DNA from: Posidoniimonas corsicana
GTDB taxonomy: Bacteria > Planctomycetota > Planctomycetia > Pirellulales > Lacipirellulaceae
Reading direction: 5' to 3'
Assembly (NCBI RefSeq): GCF_007859765.1
Contig: NZ_SIHJ01000005.1
Location: forward strand, 62,001 to 126,000
DNA: 64,000 nt
The translations under genes and the position numbers were made by a program. Position 1 is the stretch's first letter. Every line of letters begins with the position of its first letter. The notes under the pieces are model-generated. The model did no database searches. It saw nothing but the letters and a program-made list of their open reading frames with translations, and was not told the origin of the DNA. Below, piece after piece: positions 33,913 through 41,807 of this stretch.

Positions 33913-34313
33913 GACGACGAGTAGCCGCCCGCGTACACGCGGATCGACTTGGTCGTCTTGATCGACTTCTTGATTCCGCCGATGTTGACGACCTTGGTGT
34001 TGGTCTTTGTCAGGCCGGCCTCGGAGAAGTTCTCGCCCGATGCGGCGTAGCGGCCGGCGGCCAGGTAGCCGTTGACGCTGCCCGCCGCCGCGTTGTTGGC
34101 GCCCACGCCGGCGAACGATCCGCCCGCGGCGATCGAGATCGGCAGGTAGCCCATGCCGCGCACCTCGGCGGCGGTGGCGTCGCTCACCACCGTGGCGCCG
34201 CCCAGGCCCATCGCCTCGAGCGTGGCCGCGGGGACAACGCCGTCGGCGGCGTGCGCCTGACCAACCATCGAGATCGCAGCGACACAAGCGCTCAGCAAGA
34301 GACTCTTCTTCAT
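33900..34313 (-). CDS. Small exported Gly/Ala-rich protein with VRG motif
   Basis: A 137-residue protein from the ATG at 34311-34313 (an ATG three codons upstream is possible). Signal peptide about 1-22 (MKKSLLLSACVAAISMVGQA). After it comes TLEAMGLGGATVVSDATAAE followed by VRGMGY, then a Gly/Ala/Ser-rich segment (ISIAAGGSFAGVGANNAAAG, VNGYLAAGRY), a Lys/Thr tail and VYAGGYSSS at the end. It is clearly paralogous to the protein at 34705-35106, encoded divergently. No enzyme motif. Candidate substrate of the C39-peptidase/barrel system just upstream, possibly a fibre-forming or surface protein; this is inference. Confidence 0.85.
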   Translation of the reverse strand: MKKSLLLSACVAAISMVGQAHAADGVVPAATLEAMGLGGATVVSDATAAEVRGMGYLPISIAAGGSFAGVGANNAAAGSVNGYLAAGRYAASGENFSEAGLTKTNTKVVNIGGIKKSIKTTKSIRVYAGGYSSSMSF

Positions 34314-34704
34314 AGCAAGCATTCCAGAACTGGGTGGGGAAAAGTGGGGGCGACCGTCGGTTGAGCGCTGGGGGGTGGCTCGTCGGACGCGTCGGGGGGA
34401 CTCTCAATCGCGACTCACGAATCTCAGGCTAGTCGGGGCGACCGGGCCTGCAAGAGCCGCAACGGCGGGGCAGCATAGGGAAATCCCTACCCATCGGCGG
34501 GCTGTAGCGGTTGGGCCGGCCGCGCCCCGTCAGGGCCGGGATCCGCCGGCGGTTACGCGGCGTTTCTGGGCTTCGCAGAAACTTGTTGACACACGCCGCC
34601 GCCCTGATTGGAGTGGAAGGGTGCGGGTCGCGCCGCCTGTGCCGGCTGTAGCGCCGATCGGTCGCCCGCCCCGCCCCCCTCGAAGCCACACCAGGAGAAG
34701 CACC
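34314..34704. promoter_or_regulatory. Shared divergent promoter region of the two small exported-protein genes
   Basis: A 391-base gap between divergent paralogues. A TTGACA at 34586-34591 lies about 110 bases before the ATG at 34705 but no good -10 box follows at 17 bases. The symmetry suggests coordinated expression of the pair; no operator could be recognised. Confidence 0.4.
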
Positions 34705-35106
34705 ATGAGAACCATCCTCTGCGCGGCCGCGTTGATCGCGTCGGCCGCCTCGACCGCCGCCGCCCACGACGGCGCCATCGACAACAACACCCTGGCCGCG
34801 ATGGGACTGTCCGGCGCCCAGATCGTCTCGGACCAGGAAGCGTCCTCGGTCCGCGGCAACGGCTTCGCGATCGCCGCGGGCGGCTCGTTCGCCTTCGTCG
34901 GCTCGCACCACGCGGCCGCGGGCAGCGCCAACGGGTACCTCGCCGCCGGGTCCCACTTCGCTGGCGGCGTGAACGGATCGGTGGCCGGCAAGACCGTCAC
35001 ACGCACCCGCGTCGTCCGCGGACCGCGGGGCCCGGTCCGCTCGGTGCGCACCACGCGGTCGGTCAACGTGTACGCGGGCGGGTTCTCCGCCGCGGCCTCG
35101 TACTAA
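34705..35106 (+). CDS. Small exported Gly/Ala-rich protein with VRG motif, paralogue
   Basis: A 133-residue protein from the ATG at 34705, preceded by AGGAGAAG. Signal peptide about 1-20 (ILCAAALIASAASTAAA). Then NNTLAAMGLSGAQIVSDQEA, SSVRGNGFAIAAGGSFAFVG, HHAAAGSANGYLAAG, a strongly basic stretch (TRTRVVRGPRGPVRSVRTTR) and VYAGGFSAAASY. Conserved with the divergent paralogue are MGL-GA, VSD..A..VRG.G, AAGGSFA.VG, AAAGS.NGYLAAG and VYAGG. The repeated AAG/Asn/Gly pattern recalls functional-amyloid subunits in style but not in detail. Function unknown. Confidence 0.85.
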   Translation: MRTILCAAALIASAASTAAAHDGAIDNNTLAAMGLSGAQIVSDQEASSVRGNGFAIAAGGSFAFVGSHHAAAGSANGYLAAGSHFAGGVNGSVAGKTVTRTRVVRGPRGPVRSVRTTRSVNVYAGGFSAAASY

Positions 35107-35132
35107 AGACTCGCCGCGCTAAGAAACCCAAT

Positions 35133-35166
35133 GACGCGGCGTGGGCCTCGGGGCCTGCGCCGCGTC
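35133..35166 (+). terminator. Terminator after the small exported-protein gene
   Basis: A 9-bp stem GACGCGGCG/CGCCGCGTC with a 15-base loop, followed by TTCTGC; the T tract is short. Confidence 0.65.
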
Positions 35167-35195
35167 TTCTGCTGCGCGGAGATCGAGCCGGCCGG

Positions 35196-35729
35196 CTACT
35201 CTTCGCCCGCCAGCGACACGTCCACCATCAGGTCGGCGGCCACCGCCTCGAGGGCCTCGCGGAGCTGCACCTCGTCGACGCCCGGCGGCATCCGCAGCCG
35301 GGCCTTGGCCTGGAACAGCAGCTGGCCGGTGTTGGCGGCGGCGGTCCGCTCGGTGCTCAGCTCTTCGACGTTGACGCCCGAAGCGGCCAGCACGCGGCTG
35401 ATCTCGCGGATGATGCCCGCGCGGTCCTGCCCCATCACGTCCAGCAGCACCAGCGGCGTCGGGAGCGCAGGCGCCGACGTGCCGTCGGTCTGCACAACGG
35501 ACTCCAGCCCCCGGTCGGACAGGGTCCGCAGGGCGGCGGTCAGGTTCTCGGCCTGATCCTCCGGCACCTCCACCCGCAGGATGCCGGCGAACTGCCCCGC
35601 CAGGTGCGCCATGCGGCTCTCCAGCCAGTTGCCCCCGTGGTCGGCGACCAGTTGGGCGATCGACTCCACCAGGCCGGGGCGGTCCTGCCCAAGGATGGTG
35701 AGCACAAGCGAGGTGACGTTGGTGGACAT
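35196..35729 (-). CDS. Double ACT-domain protein, GcvR-like
   Basis: A 177-residue protein made of two ACT domains: TSLVLTILGQDRPGLVESIA (residues about 6-80) and PLVLLDVMGQDRAGIIREIS (about 92-168). The GQDRPG and GQDRAG turns are the typical ligand-contact loops. This is the architecture of GcvR, a glycine-responsive regulator of the glycine cleavage operon, and of related uncharacterised ACT proteins. There is no DNA-binding domain and gcv genes are absent here, so the partner and ligand are unknown. It is cytoplasmic, and probably monocistronic. Confidence 0.88.
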   Translation of the reverse strand: MSTNVTSLVLTILGQDRPGLVESIAQLVADHGGNWLESRMAHLAGQFAGILRVEVPEDQAENLTAALRTLSDRGLESVVQTDGTSAPALPTPLVLLDVMGQDRAGIIREISRVLAASGVNVEELSTERTAAANTGQLLFQAKARLRMPPGVDEVQLREALEAVAADLMVDVSLAGEE

Positions 35730-35797
35730 AGCGATTGGAAGGCAAAAGGAGCGAGGGGGTAGTGGCTGTCGGCTCTCGGCATTCAGCCATCGGCTAA

Positions 35798-35831
35798 CAA
35801 AAGAGCGGCGCCGGTCGACCGGCGCCGCTCT
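35798..35831 (-). terminator. Perfect 30-bp palindrome, terminator of the gene at 35864-37594
   Basis: AGAGCGGCGCCGGTC joined to its exact complement (35802-35831). On the minus strand it is followed by TTTTGTTAG. Confidence 0.85.
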
Positions 35832-35863
35832 GGGATTGTAGCACAGCCCACGCAGCCCGGAGG

Positions 35864-37594
35864 CTACTGGCCCATCTGGCGGCGCTGCATCTCGGCGCCG
35901 AACTGGCCGAGCGCCTGCAGCACACCCTCTTCCACCTTGACCCGGTACAGCAGGCCGTTGGCCTCGCCGTCGACCGTCACGTGGATGTGGCTCTGGTCGC
36001 TCTGGCCGAGCATCTGGGCGATCATCTGCGGCACGGCCGCGTCCTCGCCAGACGCCTCGGCGGTGGCGGCGGCGAAGTCCATCACCTGGGCCAACGCGAT
36101 GTCCATCTGCATCGGCTTGACCTCCGCGGAACCGGAGCCCGACGCGGTGATCGCCGCCTTGAGCGCGCCCACGCCGTCCGGGCCGAGCGAGAAGTAGGCC
36201 GCGTCCGGGCCGATGCCGACCGCGATGGCCAGCGTCTTGCCGAACACGTCCTGCGCCTCGGGGGCGCCGACCGGGATCGACATCGTGTGCAGCGTCACGC
36301 CCTCGTGGGTCTCAGCGTTCCAGTTGATGCCGGGGAAGTTGGGGTCGCCCTCGGCGAGCGCGGCGACCTTCTTGAGGGCAGACTCGATCTTCTCGGGCGC
36401 CGTGGTGCGGAAGCCGCCGATCGCCGAAGCGCCGCCCATCTTGAGCTGCATGTTGCCGACCATGTCGACCTCGCCGGAAGCCACCATCGCCTCGGCGCAG
36501 GCCATCACGTCCTCGAGCGCGGACTTGAAGGTGTCGCGGACCTCCTCGTTGGGCAGGTCGGCCTCGTCGAGCAGCTGCTCGAGCGCCGCGCGGCTGGTGG
36601 CCATCTGGCGCTGGTACTCGGCCTGGATCTTGGGGACCACGTCGGCCGGGATGGTGTAGGCCGAGGCGACCGACACCGACGCGTCGTCCTGGAGGAAGCC
36701 GCTCAGCTTGGTGGCGCCCCCCTCTTTGTACATCGAGAACTGATCGGCCAGGCTGGTCCCGGCGACCGCCGAGCCGCGGAAGTCGAGCGTCAGCCCGCCG
36801 CCGTCCGGGTTGATAGCGATGCCGACCACCGCCTCGTCGAGGTCCTTGATGAACTGCTCGATGTTCTCGATGTTCGCCTGGGCCACCTTCTGGCGGGCTT
36901 CGAACTCGGCGTTCGACTCGTCGGGCTTACGCTCCAGGCCCTCCTGCATGCCCTGCCGGAGCTGGTCCAGCGCGAGCTGCTTGAACATCGGCGGCACGTT
37001 CTGAGCCATCAGCCGCACGCCGATATCGTAGTTGTCGATCAGGCCGTCGACCGAATCGGTCGGGTCGGCCGGCAGCGACGCGAGCTGGTCGGCCCGCTGC
37101 GCGGCGTAGGCCCACTGGCCGTTGCCTTTGACGAAGTAGGTCTGGCCCTGCATCGAGAGGCTCTTTACGTCGTCGCCCATCTCCTCGACCAGCACGCCGG
37201 CGTTGCCGCCCAGCGCGAGCAGGCCGTCCAGGTCGGACACCGGCAGGCAGACCAGCGGCGAGAAGTCCTGGCCGGAGGACTGCACCAGCAGGCACCAGGG
37301 GCGGTCGCGGTCGAGGCCCACCAGGCCCTTGTTCTCCGTGAACATCGAGATCATCGCCTCGACCATCGTCGCGGCCTGCGGCTGGCCCACGAGACCGCCG
37401 ATGTAGCCGACGTCGTCCAGCACCTTCTGGTAACTCGACACCGCCACCACGGCGACCGTCTGGGGCGCGCCGCCCGGCCCGGCCGGCTGGAGGTCGAGCT
37501 CGAAAGTCGGCTGGGCGGATGCGGGCGGGGCGATCAGGCAGGCGGCCGCCAGCAGCGCTGGCAGCGCGGCGCGGCGTGTAATCGAATGGAACAC
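35864..37594 (-). CDS. Large secreted protein of unknown function
   Basis: A 576-residue protein started at a GTG at 37592-37594 because AAGGAG lies seven bases upstream and a signal peptide begins there (RRAALPALLAAACLIAPPAS, cleavage near SAQP). The mature protein is acidic and helical with few Cys (SFELDL-like start, DDVGYIGGLVGQPQAATMVE, DRPWCLLVQSSGQDFSPLVC, DNYDIGVRLMAQNVPPMFKQ, AVVGIAINPDGGGLTLDFRG). It ends with VKVEEGVLQALGQFGAEMQ. No catalytic motif is recognised. It looks like a conserved planctomycete periplasmic protein. It has its own terminator; infA follows upstream. Confidence 0.82.
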   Translation of the reverse strand: MFHSITRRAALPALLAAACLIAPPASAQPTFELDLQPAGPGGAPQTVAVVAVSSYQKVLDDVGYIGGLVGQPQAATMVEAMISMFTENKGLVGLDRDRPWCLLVQSSGQDFSPLVCLPVSDLDGLLALGGNAGVLVEEMGDDVKSLSMQGQTYFVKGNGQWAYAAQRADQLASLPADPTDSVDGLIDNYDIGVRLMAQNVPPMFKQLALDQLRQGMQEGLERKPDESNAEFEARQKVAQANIENIEQFIKDLDEAVVGIAINPDGGGLTLDFRGSAVAGTSLADQFSMYKEGGATKLSGFLQDDASVSVASAYTIPADVVPKIQAEYQRQMATSRAALEQLLDEADLPNEEVRDTFKSALEDVMACAEAMVASGEVDMVGNMQLKMGGASAIGGFRTTAPEKIESALKKVAALAEGDPNFPGINWNAETHEGVTLHTMSIPVGAPEAQDVFGKTLAIAVGIGPDAAYFSLGPDGVGALKAAITASGSGSAEVKPMQMDIALAQVMDFAAATAEASGEDAAVPQMIAQMLGQSDQSHIHVTVDGEANGLLYRVKVEEGVLQALGQFGAEMQRRQMGQ

Positions 37595-37601
37595 GGCAGA
37601 G

Positions 37602-37607
37602 CTCCTT
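37602..37607 (-). promoter_or_regulatory. Ribosome binding site fixing a GTG start
   Basis: AAGGAG on the minus strand, seven bases before the GTG at 37592-37594. Confidence 0.75.
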
Positions 37608-37866
37608 GGATCCTTGGGAGTTCGGAAGGGCGCGGGCGCCCGATGGGTGTACTTTGCGGCGTGCGTCGGCACGCGGGCGGCCGGCGGCGCTTTCCTAAAC
37701 ATAGCCCAGCGCAGGGCGTTGCTGGGCGGGCCGGCGACGAACAGGCCGCCGCGTCCTAGCGAAGCGGGCGGCGGCCAGGGGCGAGCTCATCGAATCTGCG
37801 GGGATTCCGAAACCTTTATTCGCCTGCGGGGGCAAGTAGGTTCGCCGGCTGCAAGAATACCGCGGC

Positions 37867-38091
37867 TTACCGCTCGCGGTAGGTGATCCGACCCTTCGTG
37901 AGGTCGTAGGGAGAGAGCTCGACGCGGACGCGGTCGCCCGGCACGATGCGGATGAAGTGCTTACGCATCCTGCCCGCAACGTGGGCCTGCACCATGTGTC
38001 CGCCGTCGATCTCGACGCGGAAGCGGGTGTTGGCCAACGCCTGGGTGACCGTGCCTTCGACTTCGAGGGCCTCTTCTTTCTCTTTCGCCAT
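37867..38091 (-). CDS. infA: Translation initiation factor IF-1
   Basis: A 74-residue S1/OB-fold protein: [60 protein letters not shown], ending YRER. Full match to IF-1, which binds the A site of the 30S subunit during initiation. It is isolated here rather than in a ribosomal protein operon. Confidence 0.97.
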   Translation of the reverse strand: MAKEKEEALEVEGTVTQALANTRFRVEIDGGHMVQAHVAGRMRKHFIRIVPGDRVRVELSPYDLTKGRITYRER

Positions 38092-38487
38092 AAATGAAAA
38101 CTAGTGGTCTTTGCAGGCCGCCAAGGGTTTCTGCTGCCCGGCGGCTCGAGGTCGGTTTCCGAGGGCCCCCTGCCCGGCAGGTGATGGCCGTGTCCCGTTT
38201 CCGTAGAGCGAGTCCGCAAGTATATCCTTTGTAGGGGTTTAGAGTCCAGATTCGGTCGGCAAATCCTGAAACAGTCGGCCGCGGCCGCCGTATCAGCCGG
38301 TAAGCAGGCCGGCGCGACCCCGCCCACACGGGTGACCCGCCATCGGCCAGTTAGCTTGCAGCGATTATGCCGGCTGGGTCAGCGGAAGGGCCGACAGACT
38401 GGCCCGCAGCCCAACACCGGGCAACACGGAAATCCGTGCTTGCGATACACTTATACGAATACTCCCCTCACAACCGCAGGTCGCGGT
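38092..38487. other. Intergenic region between infA and the adaptor operon
   Basis: No gene seen. It separates divergent infA and the GAF-HlyD operon and must contain both promoters. The section 38218-38240 is locally A/T-richer, but no box is convincing. Confidence 0.4.
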
Positions 38488-40596
38488 ATGCACCAGAGTC
38501 CTCCAGCCGGCATGTCCCAAGTAACCTCCTCCCCCGGGCCCGACGACGACGCCGTACGGCGCGCCAAACGGGAGATCCAGGGCATCCTGCAGCAGATCAC
38601 CGAGCTGTCCAAGTCGGACTCCTCGCCCCAGCAGTTCTACGACTCCTTCCTCAACAAGGTGGTCGCGGCCCTGGCCGCCAGCGGCGGCGCGGTGTGGACG
38701 CTCTCGGACGCGGGCGTGCTGCAGCTGGCCTACCAGATCAACCTCCGCGAGACCGGCCTGATCGAGAACCCGATCGGCCAGGAGCAGCACGGCCGCCTGC
38801 TGACGCAGGTGCTGCAGGAGCCCGACGGCAAGCTGGTGGCGCCCCACTCCGGCGCCGCCGGCGGCGCAGACACCGACGAGCACGGCGCCTCCAACCCGAC
38901 CGACTTCCTGCTGGTCATGGCCCCGGTCCACAACGACCAGGGCGTGCAGGGCATTGTCGAGGTGTTCCAGCGCCCCGGCGCCGGCGAGGCAACCAAGCGG
39001 GGCTACCTCCGCTTCCTGATGCAGACCTGCGACCTGGCGGGCGACTACCTCCGCGGCCGCCGCCTGGCGCACCTGTCGGAGAAGCAGTCGCTGTGGGAGC
39101 AGCTGGAGTCCTTCACCCGCAGCGCCCACCAGACGCTCGACGTGACCGAGGCCGCGTTCACCATCGCCAACGAGGGCCGGCGGCTGATCGGCTGCGACCG
39201 CGTGACCGTGGCGGTCAAGCACGGCAGCCGCGTCACGCTCGAGGCGATCAGCGGCCAGGACGTGTTCGACAAGCGTTCCAACACCGCCACGCTGCTGACC
39301 AAGGTCGCCCGCGCGGTCTGCAAGACCGGCGAGGACGTCTGGTTCACGGGCGACGGCTCCGGCCTGGCGCCGCAGGTCGAGAAGGCGATCGACGCCTACG
39401 TCGACGACTCGCACACCAAGAACATGGCCATCCTCCCGCTCGTCGAGCCGGAGGACGAGGACCTGCCGCCCGAGGAGAAGCAGCGCCGCAAGGGCCCGCC
39501 GAAGGTGCTGGGCGCGCTGATCGTCGAGCAGATGGTCGACAGCACCGTTCCCGAGGGCTACCGCCAGCGGGTCGACGTGGTGCGCGGGCACAGCGTCACG
39601 GCCATCGGCAACGCGCTGGAGCACAGCGGCCTGTTCCTGATGCCGGTCTGGAAGACGCTCGGCCGCGCGACCTCGCAGTTCCGCGGCCGGGCCCTGCCCA
39701 AGACCGCCACCGTGCTCACGCTGATCGCCGCCGCCATCGCGGCGGGCATGCTGGTGCAGGTGGACCTCAAGCTGCAGGGCGACGGCCGCCTGGTCCCCGT
39801 GAGCCAGAAGCCGGTGTTCGCCCGCATCGACGGCGAGGTCGAAGAGCTGCTGGTCGAGAACGGCCAGCCCGTGCAAGGCGGGCAGCCCCTGATGCGGCTC
39901 AAGAGCTACCAACTGGATTCCGAGCTCACCGACGTGCTCGGCAAGCTCGAGCAGGCCCGCGCCCGCTGGAACTCGCTCGCACGCTCCAATACCGACGAGC
40001 GGCAAGAGAAGGACGAGGACCGCGCCAAACGCTACGCCGAGCGGCTGCAGGTCGACAAGGAGATAAAGTCGCTGAACGTGCAGCTCGACATCCTCAAGAA
40101 GAAGCAGAAGCTGCTGGAGATCGTCAGCCCGATGGCGGGGCAGGTGGTGAAGTGGAAACTCAGCGACGACTTCCCGCCCGGCCGCCCCGTGCAGCAGGGC
40201 GCCACGGTGATGGAGATCGCCGACCCCAGGGGCGACTGGGAGGTCGAGGTGCTGATGCCCGAGAAGAAGATGGGGCACGTCACCCGCACCTGGAAGGAGA
40301 GCCTGGCCAACGAGGAGCCGATGAAGGTGGTGTTCATCCCCGCGTCGAAGCCCGAGGACGAGATCGAGGGCGTGGTGCAGGCGGTCGACCAGACCTCCGA
40401 GAGCCGCGGCGAGGAGGGGAACGTGGTGAAGCTGACGGTGGCCTTCGACCAGGCGGCCTTCCGCGAGCTGATGCCCAACCCGAAGATCGACGCCGCGGTG
40501 ACCGCCAACGTCTACTGCGGCAGGCGGTCGTTCTTCTACTACTGGCTGCACCCGCTGTACGACACCATCCAGCGTGAGATCGTGTTCCGCTTCTAA
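38488..40596 (+). CDS. GAF-GAF-HlyD fusion membrane protein
   Basis: A 702-residue protein from the ATG at 38488 (an ATG at 38512 is equally possible). There is no signal peptide; residues about 45-190 and 205-385 form two GAF-like domains (NKVVAALAASGGAVWTLSDA; GRRLIGCDRVTVAVKHGS). A single membrane segment follows at about 406-424 (TATVLTLIAAAIAAGMLVQV), then a periplasmic HlyD-type part: a lipoyl-like half (VFARIDGEVEELLVENGQPV), a coiled coil (about 475-560) and the returning half (VSPMAGQVVKW). So a cytoplasmic sensor or binding module is joined directly to a membrane fusion adaptor. First gene of a three-gene set. Confidence 0.88.
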   Translation: MHQSPPAGMSQVTSSPGPDDDAVRRAKREIQGILQQITELSKSDSSPQQFYDSFLNKVVAALAASGGAVWTLSDAGVLQLAYQINLRETGLIENPIGQEQHGRLLTQVLQEPDGKLVAPHSGAAGGADTDEHGASNPTDFLLVMAPVHNDQGVQGIVEVFQRPGAGEATKRGYLRFLMQTCDLAGDYLRGRRLAHLSEKQSLWEQLESFTRSAHQTLDVTEAAFTIANEGRRLIGCDRVTVAVKHGSRVTLEAISGQDVFDKRSNTATLLTKVARAVCKTGEDVWFTGDGSGLAPQVEKAIDAYVDDSHTKNMAILPLVEPEDEDLPPEEKQRRKGPPKVLGALIVEQMVDSTVPEGYRQRVDVVRGHSVTAIGNALEHSGLFLMPVWKTLGRATSQFRGRALPKTATVLTLIAAAIAAGMLVQVDLKLQGDGRLVPVSQKPVFARIDGEVEELLVENGQPVQGGQPLMRLKSYQLDSELTDVLGKLEQARARWNSLARSNTDERQEKDEDRAKRYAERLQVDKEIKSLNVQLDILKKKQKLLEIVSPMAGQVVKWKLSDDFPPGRPVQQGATVMEIADPRGDWEVEVLMPEKKMGHVTRTWKESLANEEPMKVVFIPASKPEDEIEGVVQAVDQTSESRGEEGNVVKLTVAFDQAAFRELMPNPKIDAAVTANVYCGRRSFFYYWLHPLYDTIQREIVFRF

Positions 40597-40702
40597 GAGC
40601 GTGCGTAACACGCGGGCCGCGTCCGCGTATAAATCAGTATTCCGCCCCACTACCCAACCGCGACGCCGCCTGGCGCCGACCAACCGCATCGCGAGGACCG
40701 CC

Positions 40703-41689
40703 ATGCCCGCTTCACGCCCCACCGCCCTGGCCTGCCTGCTGCTTGGCTGCAGCATGGTTTCCGCCCAACCCGGCCGCTACGAGCTGCCCGCCGAGCAGCC
40801 CGCCGCCCGCGCCAACAACAACGCGGTCGTGCTGAACAACTGCGGCGTGAAGCTGATCGACCCGGTCGAGCTGCCCGCCCCCGAGGCCGGCGTGCTGATC
40901 TTCCAGGGCGTGCGGGAGGGCACGCGGGTGAAGTCCGAGGACGTGATCGCCAAGATCGACACCCGCATGCAGGAAATGGACAAGAAGGTCGCGACCTACA
41001 AGTACCACGCCGCGGTCAAGAAGGCCAACGACGACATCGAGATCCGCTACGCCGAGAAGGCCAAGGAGGTCGCGGTCGCGGAGCTCGAGGAGGTCGAGGG
41101 CGTGCGTGAAAAGTACGAGAAGGCGATCTCCGACCCGCAGTACCGCAAGGCCAAGCTCGAGGCGGAGCGCTCCGTGCTGGCGATCGACAAGGCCGCCAAC
41201 GACCGCAAGCTGGCCCTGCTCGAGGCGTACGTCGCCCGCGGCGAGGTCGAGTCCGCGGAGCTGATGATCGAGCGTCGCACGGTGCGGGCGCCGTTCGACG
41301 GCGAGATCACCAAGGTCTACCGCCACCAGCAGGAGTGGGTGAACCCGGGCGACCCGATCGCGCGGCTGATCCGGATGGACACGCTCGAGGTGTCGGGCGA
41401 GGTCTCGCTGAACGACTACTCGCCCGCCGAGATCAAGGGCTGCGAGGTCACGGTCACCGCGCCCTCGACCCACGGCGAGGTGAAGGCCGTGGGGCGGATC
41501 GTGTCGTACGACCCCAACCTGCATCTGGGCGCCAACGGCCAGCACTTCACCGTGCGGGCGGAGATCGCCAACCGCTCGAAGAACGGCGAGTGGGTGATGC
41601 TGCCCAACATGACCGCCACCATGACCATCCACCTCGGCACCGGCGGCGTCAGCACCGGCCGCACCCCGGCCGTCGAGGCGCAGCGCTAG
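40703..41689 (+). CDS. HlyD-like periplasmic adaptor
   Basis: A 328-residue protein from the ATG at 40703 with an export signal (ALACLLLGCSMVSA; LLGC could be a lipobox, so it may be a lipoprotein). The adaptor layout is visible: lipoyl-like strand (LPAPEAGVLIFQGVREGTRV), long coiled coil (about 95-185), return strand TVRAPFDGEITKVYRHQQEW and the barrel domain (DTLEVSGEVSLNDYSPAEI). It follows the GAF-HlyD gene by 106 bases and precedes the PqqD-M50-HlyD gene by 118. Membrane fusion proteins normally bridge a pump and an outer-membrane channel; neither is encoded here. Confidence 0.88.
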   Translation: MPASRPTALACLLLGCSMVSAQPGRYELPAEQPAARANNNAVVLNNCGVKLIDPVELPAPEAGVLIFQGVREGTRVKSEDVIAKIDTRMQEMDKKVATYKYHAAVKKANDDIEIRYAEKAKEVAVAELEEVEGVREKYEKAISDPQYRKAKLEAERSVLAIDKAANDRKLALLEAYVARGEVESAELMIERRTVRAPFDGEITKVYRHQQEWVNPGDPIARLIRMDTLEVSGEVSLNDYSPAEIKGCEVTVTAPSTHGEVKAVGRIVSYDPNLHLGANGQHFTVRAEIANRSKNGEWVMLPNMTATMTIHLGTGGVSTGRTPAVEAQR

Positions 41690-41807
41690 ACCGTTCCGAA
41701 TCAAGTTGGCGCCGTGCGCCGCGTGCCACTGGCTCCGCCAGTGCCGCACAGTGAGCCTAGCCGCGTAGCAGGCTGTCCCCCCTTCGCCTTTCCGCCCTCC
41801 CCTTTCC

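Noticed and set aside
38365-40755. Minus-strand open frame of 796 codons opposite the GAF-HlyD gene
   Set aside because: Low-complexity Leu/His/Arg/Gln-rich translation with no domain; the plus strand encodes recognisable GAF and HlyD modules.
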